DNA of 18,875 nucleotides. It comes from Flavobacteriales bacterium UBA1995 (GTDB lineage Bacteria > Bacteroidota > Bacteroidia > Flavobacteriales_D > Sanyastnellaceae). Location: assembly GCA_002336475.1 (NCBI GenBank), contig DDCX01000010.1:1-18875 (forward strand). Direction: 5' to 3'. Positions 8,378-15,652 of this stretch are shown piece after piece. Position 1 is the stretch's first letter. The number at the start of each line of letters is the position of its first letter. Both the position numbers and the translations under genes were made by a program. The notes beneath the pieces are model-generated. The model did not search any database. It was not told the DNA's origin and saw nothing but the letters and a program-made list of their open reading frames with translations.

Positions 8378-9859
8378 TCAGCTGAAGTGAATTCCTCTAA
8401 TTAATCGGCTGCTTTCATCCAAGAAACCAGAGGGCAACGCCTCGGTCAATTGCCCTGTTCGCTCAACTCCTATTTCATGAACTCGCAATTGCCCCCCATC
8501 ATTAGAAACCCAATTAATAATAAAATCATTCAGTCCAATCGATCCATCTTTCACCGCCAACTGACCTCGCCTAAGGAAATATTCACTGTGAGTCTCAACA
8601 ACAAATTTCACTTGAGCCTTATAATTCTCAATCAGATCCTGGAAACTACACAACACTTCCAAAATCTTAGTTTGCGCGTCCGGATGCAAACTGACTTCAG
8701 GCTCTTCTATTACAAAGATGTGACGCTGATGAAATGAGTTCTGCATCTTATCACAATACCACGTCAACATAAAAGCCAACTCAAGGATCAGAACAAAAAT
8801 TTGCCTCTGACCAGAACCCAAGTCAAAATGGTAAAACCCGTCCTCGAACTTAATCAGCAACATTCCACCTTTCGACTCTTCAATTTCAAAGCGCCCGATA
8901 TCGAATTTCTTAAGTGCTGAAATTAGCCAGCCCCTTATCTCATCCGAAGGCCAAGCTTTCTCAAACTTTCTTGTCTTTCGCTTCTTTAATTCACTCCATA
9001 TCCTAGAACTAGGGTCAAAGACCCGAGAACTCTCAATGCGTTGACGCACTTTGAAATGCTTAAACAACGGGATTAATCTTGGGTTGTGCGGGTCTATTCC
9101 ATCACACAACATACCTAAAAGATTTGGTGCTTTCAGCCAGCTGGAGACTGACTCTATTTCATCTCGAAAAGCCTTGTCGCTAAAATAAAGCGCTCTAAGA
9201 CCATCTTCAATAAAATGGTTTAGCCCATGAAGCTCAACTTCCTTTCTCTGAATAACCTCAGCATCTCCACTTTTGATGTCTTTAATGAACCCCAATCCCT
9301 CTTTTGATACACGTGACATCTTGTCACGCATTTCGGAATCTACAGACTTAATAGAATCACGTGAGAATTCAACTTCCTCCTTAGCAAAGGATATTCGCTC
9401 AACAAACCCCGAAGTAAATAAACCTATCAAATGAAAATAGGCAGGACAAACTGAAATCAAAGCCTTCTGTTTTTCATCAGACAGAGGCATCAACTCCATG
9501 CAATAAACCGTGAACTCACTTTCTGCATAGCGAATTTCGAAACGGTTGTAGACAGCGCCAAAGTCATCTTTTTTAATGCTTTGACTAAAGACAAACTCAT
9601 CAACACGCCATTCAAAATCTATTGGCTTCTTTGGGTTTTCTGCAATCTCTTCGAAGTCATAAATATTAAATTTCGCACTCCAATTGTCTCCGAGCTCCAA
9701 CTTACCCATGCGGTTTTTTACAACGTGATGACCATACGCAAGCGCATGCGTCAGTGTTGTTTTCCCAGCTCCATTTTCGCCCAATAAAACTGTTATCGGA
9801 CTGAGCCTGAGGTCTACTGCCTCACCAGCCCTTTTGAAGTTTCTTACCTTGAAATGCAT
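8378..9859 (-). CDS. AAA/ABC-type ATPase, OLD-like with DUF3696-like C-terminus
   Basis: SMC/RecF-fold ATPase of 493 residues. Walker A GENGAGKTT is at 27-35, immediately after an N-terminal strand typical of AAA_15/AAA_21 proteins. The long middle region (about 40-340) is partly helical. The ABC signature-like LGSGQRQ is at 347-353, Walker B IFVIEEPEVSLHP at 381-393 and the H-loop-like THSEYFLRR at 423-431. The last part ends RTGQLTEALPSGFLDES, close to the WPxGFFDE ending common in DUF3696 ATPases. No TOPRIM domain is fused. Such ATPases are the sensing component in many two-gene defence systems. It is followed after 6 bp by an unknown 353-residue gene. The upstream gene ends 61 bp away and is much more GC-rich, suggesting a composition boundary there. 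Confidence 0.88.
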   Translation of the reverse strand: MHFKVRNFKRAGEAVDLRLSPITVLLGENGAGKTTLTHALAYGHHVVKNRMGKLELGDNWSAKFNIYDFEEIAENPKKPIDFEWRVDEFVFSQSIKKDDFGAVYNRFEIRYAESEFTVYCMELMPLSDEKQKALISVCPAYFHLIGLFTSGFVERISFAKEEVEFSRDSIKSVDSEMRDKMSRVSKEGLGFIKDIKSGDAEVIQRKEVELHGLNHFIEDGLRALYFSDKAFRDEIESVSSWLKAPNLLGMLCDGIDPHNPRLIPLFKHFKVRQRIESSRVFDPSSRIWSELKKRKTRKFEKAWPSDEIRGWLISALKKFDIGRFEIEESKGGMLLIKFEDGFYHFDLGSGQRQIFVLILELAFMLTWYCDKMQNSFHQRHIFVIEEPEVSLHPDAQTKILEVLCSFQDLIENYKAQVKFVVETHSEYFLRRGQLAVKDGSIGLNDFIINWVSNDGGQLRVHEIGVERTGQLTEALPSGFLDESSRLIRGIHFS

Positions 9860-9920
9860 AGCATACGATTGACCATCAATCTAAGCAAGGAAAGAACAAA
9901 TCGAAACCACTTGATCGCCA

Positions 9921-10664
9921 TCACTTCCAGCAATCGACACGCCAATGGGGGCGAGCAGGGTCGTCGTCATGGCGGATGTGGTGGGTCCATTGGCGGGCAG
10001 AGCGGTCGTGGCATTCCTCCGGCGGGGATTCAAAGAGGCGGCTGCGGTCCCAAGACACGATTTGAAACATGCCCTTTTGGGCGATGATGCGGCTGGTCAG
10101 GTCCTCAAGCCAACCGTTTTCTGAGGCTGTAGCATCGCCATATGCCCAATCCTTGAACGTCACCAGTCGCAATACCTTGAGCCGATCGCCATGGTCATCG
10201 AGCAGCTCGTTGATCAGCCCCACCGCCTCTGACAAGGCGAGTTGAAGCCGCTCACTCCGCGATTGCATCCACCCTGTGTGCGTACCCATCACCGTCATCA
10301 CCGCACACGGCGAATACGTGGAGCCTCCAGGCAACACTGTCTCCCCTCGCTTGAGGCTCGCCCGTCGCAACTCCCAAGGACTGTTTGCCCCAGTAGGGTT
10401 GATGTAATCCTCAATCAACCTGGCATAAGAGCCCAGTGGATCCTTCTCATCATAAGTGGTTTCCAAGGGCTCATACTTGTTGCCCAATGCGGCCGCGAGC
10501 CAATGAAACTGGCCGTATGATTCAAACTCACTCTCCTGCGCCAAAACCCCATATAACGTGGGCTTATAGTCCCATTTAATCTTGCGTTGAAGCGTCTGCT
10601 TTTCTCGCAATTCAGCCTCAAGCCGCTTGCGAGGATTGTCTCCCAAGGTCCTCGAATAATTCAT
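9921..10664 (-). CDS. Hypothetical protein, second of a coupled pair
   Basis: A 247-residue soluble protein of no family I recognise. It starts with a charged helix (residues 10-30), has a Trp/His-rich middle and ends in a polar Arg/His/Asp-rich tail. A TTG lies one codon further upstream, but the ATG at 10664 shares its A with the TGA stop of the preceding gene (TGATG), a classic arrangement for translational coupling, so this start is preferred. Function is unknown. Its composition is more GC-rich than the ATPase gene that follows 61 bp later, so I do not place it in the same unit. Confidence 0.72.
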   Translation of the reverse strand: MNYSRTLGDNPRKRLEAELREKQTLQRKIKWDYKPTLYGVLAQESEFESYGQFHWLAAALGNKYEPLETTYDEKDPLGSYARLIEDYINPTGANSPWELRRASLKRGETVLPGGSTYSPCAVMTVMGTHTGWMQSRSERLQLALSEAVGLINELLDDHGDRLKVLRLVTFKDWAYGDATASENGWLEDLTSRIIAQKGMFQIVSWDRSRLFESPPEECHDRSARQWTHHIRHDDDPARPHWRVDCWK

Positions 10665-11437
10665 CAAAACGGGACCTCATTGGGATCCATAGGGGTGTAC
10701 TCGCGGAATGCATAATGGGACGTGCTGGTTTCCTCACACCACATTCCATTGCTGTGGGTGCACCACGTCAATGGCTTGCCCCCCATCGCGTACCAACGCG
10801 GTTCCATAATGTCCCACACCATGTCTTTTCCTTCAAACGCAAACGGCCAATCCACACACTCATTCGGATCATAATAATTCTGCCAGATGTATGGCTCGAA
10901 GCCTGCACCATAGTGGTTGTCATTCCACATCCAATCGTCCTCCTTGAAATAGGCGTGCACCGCTTCCATGAAACGCTCAGAGCGGAATGCAAATACATGC
11001 TCTCTCAGATGCATTCCAAAGTGGACTTCTCTGTAGGGGTTGAACTCCTCCTTGCGGAAGGGACTGTGATCCCCAAACAAGGGCTCGTAATGCATGCCCC
11101 TCGTACATCCCGCAAAAGGCATGCGCTCCCAATTGGGATCCCAGCTCGAGACTTGCTTGTGATGAAGGTTGTCATCCCCTGCGAGCTGGTACAAGCCGTG
11201 CACCCAATCAATCCGTTTGCAAATCACCTCCCAAGATTTGCTGGCGTCAGGGATGATGTTGACCTCAGCCTCTGCCCACACTTTTCGAGCATGCTTTTCC
11301 TCAAGGTCGAGGTCTCGTTTCCGCTTCGGCCCCATTTCGCGCATGGAGGTCACCTCTGCGAGGTGCGCCATAAACCGGGCGTTTTCCCGAAAAGTGGGAC
11401 TGGCATTGTCCAAATGGTTGGGGTCGAGGTGCATCAT
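10664..11437 (-). CDS. Hypothetical protein, first of a coupled pair
   Basis: About 257 residues, unrecognised. The frame is open back to 11554, but the first 39 codons look non-coding (Cys/Pro-rich), so a start at the tandem ATG codons at 11437/11434 is preferred. A charged helical segment follows (REMGPKRKRDLDLEEKHARK). The second half is unusually rich in Trp, His, Tyr and Met, for example WMWNDNHYGAGFEPYIWQNYY. It has no signal peptide or membrane segment. It overlaps the next gene by one base (TGATG). The lipoprotein gene upstream has its own terminator, so this pair probably has a separate promoter in 11440-11580, although none is clear. Confidence 0.7.
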   Translation of the reverse strand: MMHLDPNHLDNASPTFRENARFMAHLAEVTSMREMGPKRKRDLDLEEKHARKVWAEAEVNIIPDASKSWEVICKRIDWVHGLYQLAGDDNLHHKQVSSWDPNWERMPFAGCTRGMHYEPLFGDHSPFRKEEFNPYREVHFGMHLREHVFAFRSERFMEAVHAYFKEDDWMWNDNHYGAGFEPYIWQNYYDPNECVDWPFAFEGKDMVWDIMEPRWYAMGGKPLTWCTHSNGMWCEETSTSHYAFREYTPMDPNEVPF

Positions 11438-11583
11438 ATTGGGGCAGACTTTAGAATTGGGGGGAGGGCAAGATGCAGCCCCGTGTGGTTCGTTCCAAAC
11501 CCCCTTTTTCAACACCGTGTTGGACCGATAGGAACAATGGGGTGTTGGCGGCACTCGCCAACTTCTCCACGGGCGCCAAAACA

Positions 11584-11611
11584 GAAAAGGCCGACAAATG
11601 CCAGCCTTTTC
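11584..11611 (-). terminator. Intrinsic terminator after the lipoprotein gene
   Basis: GAAAAGGC (11584-11591) is the inverse complement of GCCTTTTC (11604-11611), with a 12-base loop. Read on the minus strand the stem ends in CCTTTTCTGTTTTGG, a T-rich tract. It begins 20 bases after the stop of the lipoprotein gene at 11631, the expected place. Confidence 0.6.
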
Positions 11612-11630
11612 ATTCTTTTATCTCAAGCCG

Positions 11631-12251
11631 TCATTTTCCCGAAGGCTTCATCGTCGCACCCTTTAAACGCGCCTTGATTTGAGACTCTTGCGAGAATAAA
11701 CCTTGTCTGTATTGAATGTCATATCGTGGGTTGAAAAACAGGTCAACATTTGGATTGTCCTGTATCAACTGCCGCTCCATTTCGCCAGTCACACCGCTGC
11801 TTGCAATCCCTGAATACACCACATTCTGTATGCCGCCCCAAATCGGAACAGCCATGGGAAGCGATAGAATCCAAGGCAGTTTATATTCCACTTTTCCTGT
11901 TTGGGAGCTGTAATAGGAACCACCTCCTTCTCGGATGACTGCTCCAGTAACAAAAGTGCCCGCAATCATGGTCAACAATGGCACCAATTTGGGAAATCTG
12001 AATCCCCCTGGCCCGTCCAGATTTATGATGAGTCCAGTGGAGCTCACATTGTCAATCTGCCCTATACCTGATGGAATCCCAAAGACAGCTTTACCGGTAA
12101 CTTCAACAGGGGTAAGCTCTTGCCAAGTGTATTCATCACCCAGGTGAATCGGGTGCTCATGTCGGGCTCCATTGGCAACCAAGCGTTGCTGGGAACAGGA
12201 AGAGAGCAAGACAACCGCAGCCAAGGCTAAAGGTAAAATTCGGCGGAACAT
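11631..12251 (-). CDS. Hypothetical lipoprotein
   Basis: A 206-residue predicted lipoprotein. Residues 1-18 form a signal peptide (Arg-Arg near the start, then a Leu/Ala/Val core) ending in the lipobox LSSC, with the lipidated cysteine at 19. The mature part has two hydrophobic glycine-containing stretches, around 89-107 (LVPLLTMIAGTFVTGAVI) and 128-145 (WILSLPMAVPIWGGI), which could be membrane-associated. The C-terminus is basic. I do not recognise the family. It is a single-gene unit with a candidate promoter upstream and a terminator downstream. Confidence 0.8.
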   Translation of the reverse strand: MFRRILPLALAAVVLLSSCSQQRLVANGARHEHPIHLGDEYTWQELTPVEVTGKAVFGIPSGIGQIDNVSSTGLIINLDGPGGFRFPKLVPLLTMIAGTFVTGAVIREGGGSYYSSQTGKVEYKLPWILSLPMAVPIWGGIQNVVYSGIASSGVTGEMERQLIQDNPNVDLFFNPRYDIQYRQGLFSQESQIKARLKGATMKPSGK

Positions 12252-12300
12252 TCGTTTGGTTTTTCTCGAATCTATATGACCTCGAAGGCCTGTAAATTAC

Positions 12301-12329
12301 CAAACATGTATTAACGTGTTAGCCACCAA
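12301..12329 (-). promoter_or_regulatory. Candidate Bacteroidota-type promoter for the lipoprotein gene
   Basis: On the minus strand TTGG (12329-12326) is followed after 17 bases by CATGTTTG (12308-12301). This is one mismatch from each of the Bacteroidota -33 (TTTG) and -7 (TAnnTTTG) consensus elements. It lies about 50 bases upstream of the lipoprotein ATG. Nothing else recognisable was seen between 12252 and 12532. Confidence 0.33.
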
Positions 12330-12532
12330 TTTCCTGAGGTTATCGGCAACATTTCGTCAAAAAGACCTAGACACATCTCACTCAAGAAACATGCAGAATA
12401 AAACAGGTTCCTTCCATTCATCGCAATGCTTCCTGTGACCTGTGCAACGCATCACAACACAGGGCTGCAGCGGGTAAAGTGGGGGGAGGGCTATCTTGAG
12501 GGGGTGAGGTGCACCCTAACCGAAGCCGTCTG

Positions 12533-12997
12533 ATGGGATTCAATATCGTACTTGTAGAGCCGGAGATTCCCACCAATACGGGGAACATTGGCAGGCTGAG
12601 TTTGGCCTCGGGGTCGACCTTGCACCTCATCCAACCCTTTGGGTTCGAGATCACCGATACCCGGCTCAAGCGGGCCGGGCTGGACTACTGGCAGCACTTG
12701 GACGTCCGCACCTACGAGAGCCTCGGTGCCTTCATGGAACTGCATGGCGACGCCCACTTTGCCTTCCTGTCGAGCAAGGGCACCCAAGCGCATTACGACA
12801 TCGATTACCAAGACAACATGTTCCTGGTGTTTGGCAAAGAATCCGTGGGGCTGCCGGACGACCTGTTGGAACGCCATGCCGACCGGCTCTATCAGATCCC
12901 GTTGTTTAGCCCGCACATCCGGAGCCTGAACCTGGCCAATGCGGTGGGCATCATCGTCTACGACGGGCTGCGCCACCTGCGCCAAATCAAGGGCTGA
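12533..12997 (+). CDS. trmL: tRNA (cytidine/uridine-34-2'-O)-methyltransferase TrmL
   Basis: SPOUT-family methyltransferase of 154 residues, the usual TrmL length. It transfers a methyl group from S-adenosylmethionine to the ribose of the wobble nucleotide in certain leucine tRNAs. Family motifs are complete: NTGNIGR near residues 15-21, FLVFGKESVGLP around 102-113, and SPHIRSLNLANAVGIIVYDGLRH near the C-terminus, which form the trefoil knot that binds the cofactor. The ATG at 12533 (MGFNIVLVEPEIP) is the standard N-terminus; the frame extends eight codons further upstream to 12509 with no conserved residues. Its last 11 bases overlap the convergent SGNH gene. Confidence 0.95.
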   Translation: MGFNIVLVEPEIPTNTGNIGRLSLASGSTLHLIQPFGFEITDTRLKRAGLDYWQHLDVRTYESLGAFMELHGDAHFAFLSSKGTQAHYDIDYQDNMFLVFGKESVGLPDDLLERHADRLYQIPLFSPHIRSLNLANAVGIIVYDGLRHLRQIKG

Positions 12998-13865
12998 TCC
13001 CCCAGCCCTCGAGCAGCGGTTCCAAACGGTCGGCCACCGCCGCACTGCCCTCACAGGTCAGGTGATGGTAATCGCGAAACCCCGAATCGGGCAGCGGAAA
13101 CCGCGCCATATCCACATAGGTGATGCGCGGGTGTTCAGCAGCAGCCTTGAGCGCCGCCTCATAGTCGGCCATCGCTCCAGGGTGCACCTGATCCAGAAAG
13201 CTGCGGTGCATGGGGTGCTCCAGCAACACCAGCTCCCAGCTTTGGCTTTCTGCGAGGCGGACGATCTGCCCCAGGGCCCAGCGTGAGACCTTGGCCCCAT
13301 CGAACCATGGCGCCTCTTGGACCAAGGTTCCCATTTTAAAGCCGTAATCCGAAGGGATGGACCGGTCCTGACAATCCCAACCCGATGTGCGAATGCTGCT
13401 GCGCAGTTGGAAGGTGTTGAGCAGCATGCGCCAACGCAACCGCCAAGGAACCGCAGGCTCTACCATGTGGCGGAAGCCCAATACGGGCCCCACCCGCCCG
13501 AGCACCGACTGTCCCCAGCGGTCTTCCTGAATCCGTCCAGAAAGGCGGCGTTCAGCCAACGGCAGAAACTTGCTCGGCCACACCGTCAACACGACCACTT
13601 TCACCTTGGAATCGGCATCCCCTGCCCGAACGAAGGCATCCATCCACATCCATGTGCTGACCAAGTCCTGCGCAGGGAAGGCAAAACGCGGCGCCTGGGG
13701 CAACCGCACATCGCCGGCATGGCTGTCTCCAAATACGACCACCTCACCTCTGTGTGCCTGCTCAAATTCTGCATCGGCCCCCCTGCCCATCCATAGGTGC
13801 GCTGCACCCCAAAGGAGGCATACACCCGCCAAAATGGCCAACGGCCTATGAATCAAAGCCCGCAT
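12987..13865 (-). CDS. SGNH-hydrolase-like partner of the MBOAT acyltransferase
   Basis: A 292-residue protein with an N-terminal signal anchor (about residues 6-22) and then a periplasmic domain. An SGNH block I appears as VVVFGDSHAGD, with Asp-Ser at 47-48, and a block V-like DYHH motif lies near 265-268, giving a Ser and Asp/His set compatible with catalysis. Such proteins accompany MBOAT acyltransferases (as AlgX/AlgJ or DltD do) and complete acyl transfer to extracellular polymer. The ATG at 13865 shares its A with the stop TGA of the MBOAT gene, so translation is coupled. The frame is open further upstream, but that part lies inside the MBOAT gene. The polymer acylated cannot be told from sequence. 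Confidence 0.8.
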   Translation of the reverse strand: MRALIHRPLAILAGVCLLWGAAHLWMGRGADAEFEQAHRGEVVVFGDSHAGDVRLPQAPRFAFPAQDLVSTWMWMDAFVRAGDADSKVKVVVLTVWPSKFLPLAERRLSGRIQEDRWGQSVLGRVGPVLGFRHMVEPAVPWRLRWRMLLNTFQLRSSIRTSGWDCQDRSIPSDYGFKMGTLVQEAPWFDGAKVSRWALGQIVRLAESQSWELVLLEHPMHRSFLDQVHPGAMADYEAALKAAAEHPRITYVDMARFPLPDSGFRDYHHLTCEGSAAVADRLEPLLEGWGISP

Positions 13866-15280
13866 CAGAAGGCGAAATAGATGAACTCCTGCGACGCTTG
13901 CCGCAAGCCAAAAAACAAAGACACTGCGATGAGCACCGCTTCGACCCAAGGTCCGCGCCACGCCCTGCGCCACAGCCAGCGCACACCATACCGGAACTGC
14001 GCCCACTCCAACAGGGCAAAGGCAGCGAGTGCCCATGCAAAGGCCTCATACCCGGGCATCTTCCAATCTGGCGCGTCGCCCGCGGTCCAGCCCTGTCCCA
14101 TCCTTGCGAGCACGTCCAAGGCATGGCCCATGTCGTCGGCGCGAAAAAACACCCACGCGAAGCACACCACGGCAAACGTCCACAGCGTCTTGGGAAGGTC
14201 CGACCAGCGCCACACCTGTTCGGGCCTGCGGTTGCCTCCCCTCAAGAAAAGGGGAACAAAACAAGCGGCGTGCACCGCCCCCCACGTCACAAACTTCCAA
14301 TCCGCGCCGTGCCACAGTCCGCTCACCAAAAAGACGACGGCCACATTGAACACCGCCCGGCCCCGGCCCCGGCGTGAACCGCCCAGCGGGATGTACAGGT
14401 AATCGCGAAACCACGTGTTGAGGGAGACGTGCCAACGGCGCCAGAATTCGCCAAGGTCGCGGGAGAAATACGGGAACCGGAAATTGGACCGCAAGCGGAT
14501 ACCGAAAAGCCGGGCGGTGCCAATGGCGATGTCAGAATAACCGCTGAAATCGCCATAAATCTGGAGGGCAAAGGCCACCACGCCCACCACCATATACGGT
14601 CCTGACCACCCCGCTTCACCAAAGGCCGCGTTGGCATACACCGCAGCAGAGTCCGCAATGACCACCTTCTTGAACACCCCCCAACACATCAACCGCAAGC
14701 CCGAGCGCACCGATGTCTCCGTGACCGATCGCGGCCCCAACATCTGCGGCAACAGCCGCGTCGCACGCTCAATCGGGCCCGCCACAAGCTGCGGGAAGAA
14801 GGCCACATACGTCGCAAAAGCCACCACATCCTGCGCCGGTTCAATCCGCCGGCGGTACACGTCGATGCTGTAGCTCAAGGTCTGAAACGTATAGAAGCTG
14901 ATGCCCACCGGAAGGATGATCTGCATGGTCATCGGGTCCATGGTGACCCCCACCGAGGCCCAGGCAGACACCCACTGCTCGACCAGAAAACCGGCATACT
15001 TGAACCACGCCAACATGCCGAGATTGAAGGCCAAAGACACCCCCAACCAGGCTTTTCGGGACCGTGGCGCTTCCAACGCCGCCAGCCTCCGGCCCACCAC
15101 AAAATCCACCGCAGTGGAACCGGCAATCAGCAACAAGAAACGCGCATCCCACCAACCGTAAAAGAAGTAACTCGCCGCCAAGAGGAGCGCGTTTTGCCAC
15201 CGCCAGTGAACGCGCAGCGCCCAGTAGAGTGCCAAAACCGTGGGCAGGAATGCCCAAAAGGCCGAAGTGATGAAATGCAT
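13865..15280 (-). CDS. MBOAT family O-acyltransferase (AlgI-like)
   Basis: Polytopic inner-membrane acyltransferase of 471 residues, close to AlgI length. It moves an acyl group, usually acetyl, across the membrane for O-acylation of an extracellular glycan. Family landmarks include LPVGISFYTFQTLSYSIDVYR, FFPQLVAGPIERA, QIYGDFSGYSDIAIG, FWRRWHVSLNTWFRDYLYIPLGG and the catalytic-His motif SGLWHGADW (His about 324). The ATG at 15280 (MHFITSAFWAFLP) gives the typical N-terminus; the frame extends 18 codons further. A weak promoter-like CAACTTTG lies just before this ATG on the minus strand. A strong terminator 55 bases upstream separates it from the preceding gene, so MBOAT and SGNH form their own two-gene operon. 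Confidence 0.93.
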   Translation of the reverse strand: MHFITSAFWAFLPTVLALYWALRVHWRWQNALLLAASYFFYGWWDARFLLLIAGSTAVDFVVGRRLAALEAPRSRKAWLGVSLAFNLGMLAWFKYAGFLVEQWVSAWASVGVTMDPMTMQIILPVGISFYTFQTLSYSIDVYRRRIEPAQDVVAFATYVAFFPQLVAGPIERATRLLPQMLGPRSVTETSVRSGLRLMCWGVFKKVVIADSAAVYANAAFGEAGWSGPYMVVGVVAFALQIYGDFSGYSDIAIGTARLFGIRLRSNFRFPYFSRDLGEFWRRWHVSLNTWFRDYLYIPLGGSRRGRGRAVFNVAVVFLVSGLWHGADWKFVTWGAVHAACFVPLFLRGGNRRPEQVWRWSDLPKTLWTFAVVCFAWVFFRADDMGHALDVLARMGQGWTAGDAPDWKMPGYEAFAWALAAFALLEWAQFRYGVRWLWRRAWRGPWVEAVLIAVSLFFGLRQASQEFIYFAF

Positions 15281-15335
15281 CCTCGCGGCAAAGTTGACCC
15301 AAAACTTCAACGCGCAACGGAAATGGTGTGGCACG

Positions 15336-15356
15336 AAAAAGCCCGGCGCCGGGCTT
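15336..15356 (-). terminator. Strong intrinsic terminator, minus-strand oriented
   Basis: AAGCCCGGCGCCGGGCTT (15339-15356) is a perfect 18-bp palindrome. Read on the minus strand it is followed by further T residues (15338-15336), giving a five-T tract; on the plus strand there is no T-run. It therefore ends a minus-strand transcript arriving from the right and is placed 5 bases after the stop of the small reading frame at 15362. Confidence 0.75.
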
Positions 15357-15361
15357 CTCCG

Positions 15362-15529
15362 TTAGGCGGTGGAGACTGGACAGTCTGTCAACACATAAAC
15401 CGTCCAATTGAAGGATGACTCACCTGTATTCCAAGCGCCCATGATGGAACGCGTGTAAGTGAAGGGGTTCACGTTGGCCTGGGTGGCCATGGCAATCTTG
15501 CCCCCGCCTTCAGACGGATACATGACCAT
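15362..15529 (-). CDS. Possible small hypothetical protein (55 aa)
   Basis: A short reading frame from the ATG at 15529 (or 15523) to the TAA at 15362. Its codons match the GC-rich neighbours, and the residues look protein-like (FTYTRSIMGAWNTGESSFNW, ending TDCPVSTA). The best support is position: the stop is followed after 5 bases by a minus-strand terminator that has no other gene to serve. The same frame stays open upstream across the SulP gene, but that upstream part is an antisense artefact. Function unknown; no membrane segment or signal peptide. Confidence 0.45.
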   Translation of the reverse strand: MVMYPSEGGGKIAMATQANVNPFTYTRSIMGAWNTGESSFNWTVYVLTDCPVSTA

Positions 15530-15575
15530 GAAGGCCGCGAAAATGCGTGAGAATATCAGGCGCCTTCCCTCGGAT

Positions 15576-15615
15576 GTACACTTGATGATCGCCGGTGACA
15601 GATTGGAAAGTGTAC
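15576..15615. promoter_or_regulatory. Inverted repeat upstream of the SulP gene
   Basis: GTACACTT (15576-15583) and AAGTGTAC (15608-15615) are exact inverse complements separated by 24 bases. They lie between the possible small gene and the SulP start, ending 37 bases before the SulP ATG. They could be an operator for either divergent gene, or an RNA hairpin in the SulP leader. No regulator is identified. Confidence 0.35.
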
Positions 15616-15652
15616 GCCGTAGCTTCGCGCCCTTTTTCCAGCGCCCCACAAT

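Noticed and set aside
7310..9859. The ATPase pair as a PARIS (AriA/AriB) system
   Set aside because: The ATPase fits loosely, but the partner shows no DUF4435/TOPRIM pattern, and the DUF3696-like ending points to another ATPase group.
10715..11677. A 320-codon open frame on the plus strand
   Set aside because: It lies opposite the coupled gene pair, shows no recognisable motif and has a His/Pro/Arg-rich composition expected of an antisense shadow.
13754..14402. Overlapping plus-strand frames of about 170-207 codons
   Set aside because: They are antisense to the MBOAT and SGNH genes and are Pro/Arg/His-rich with no protein character.
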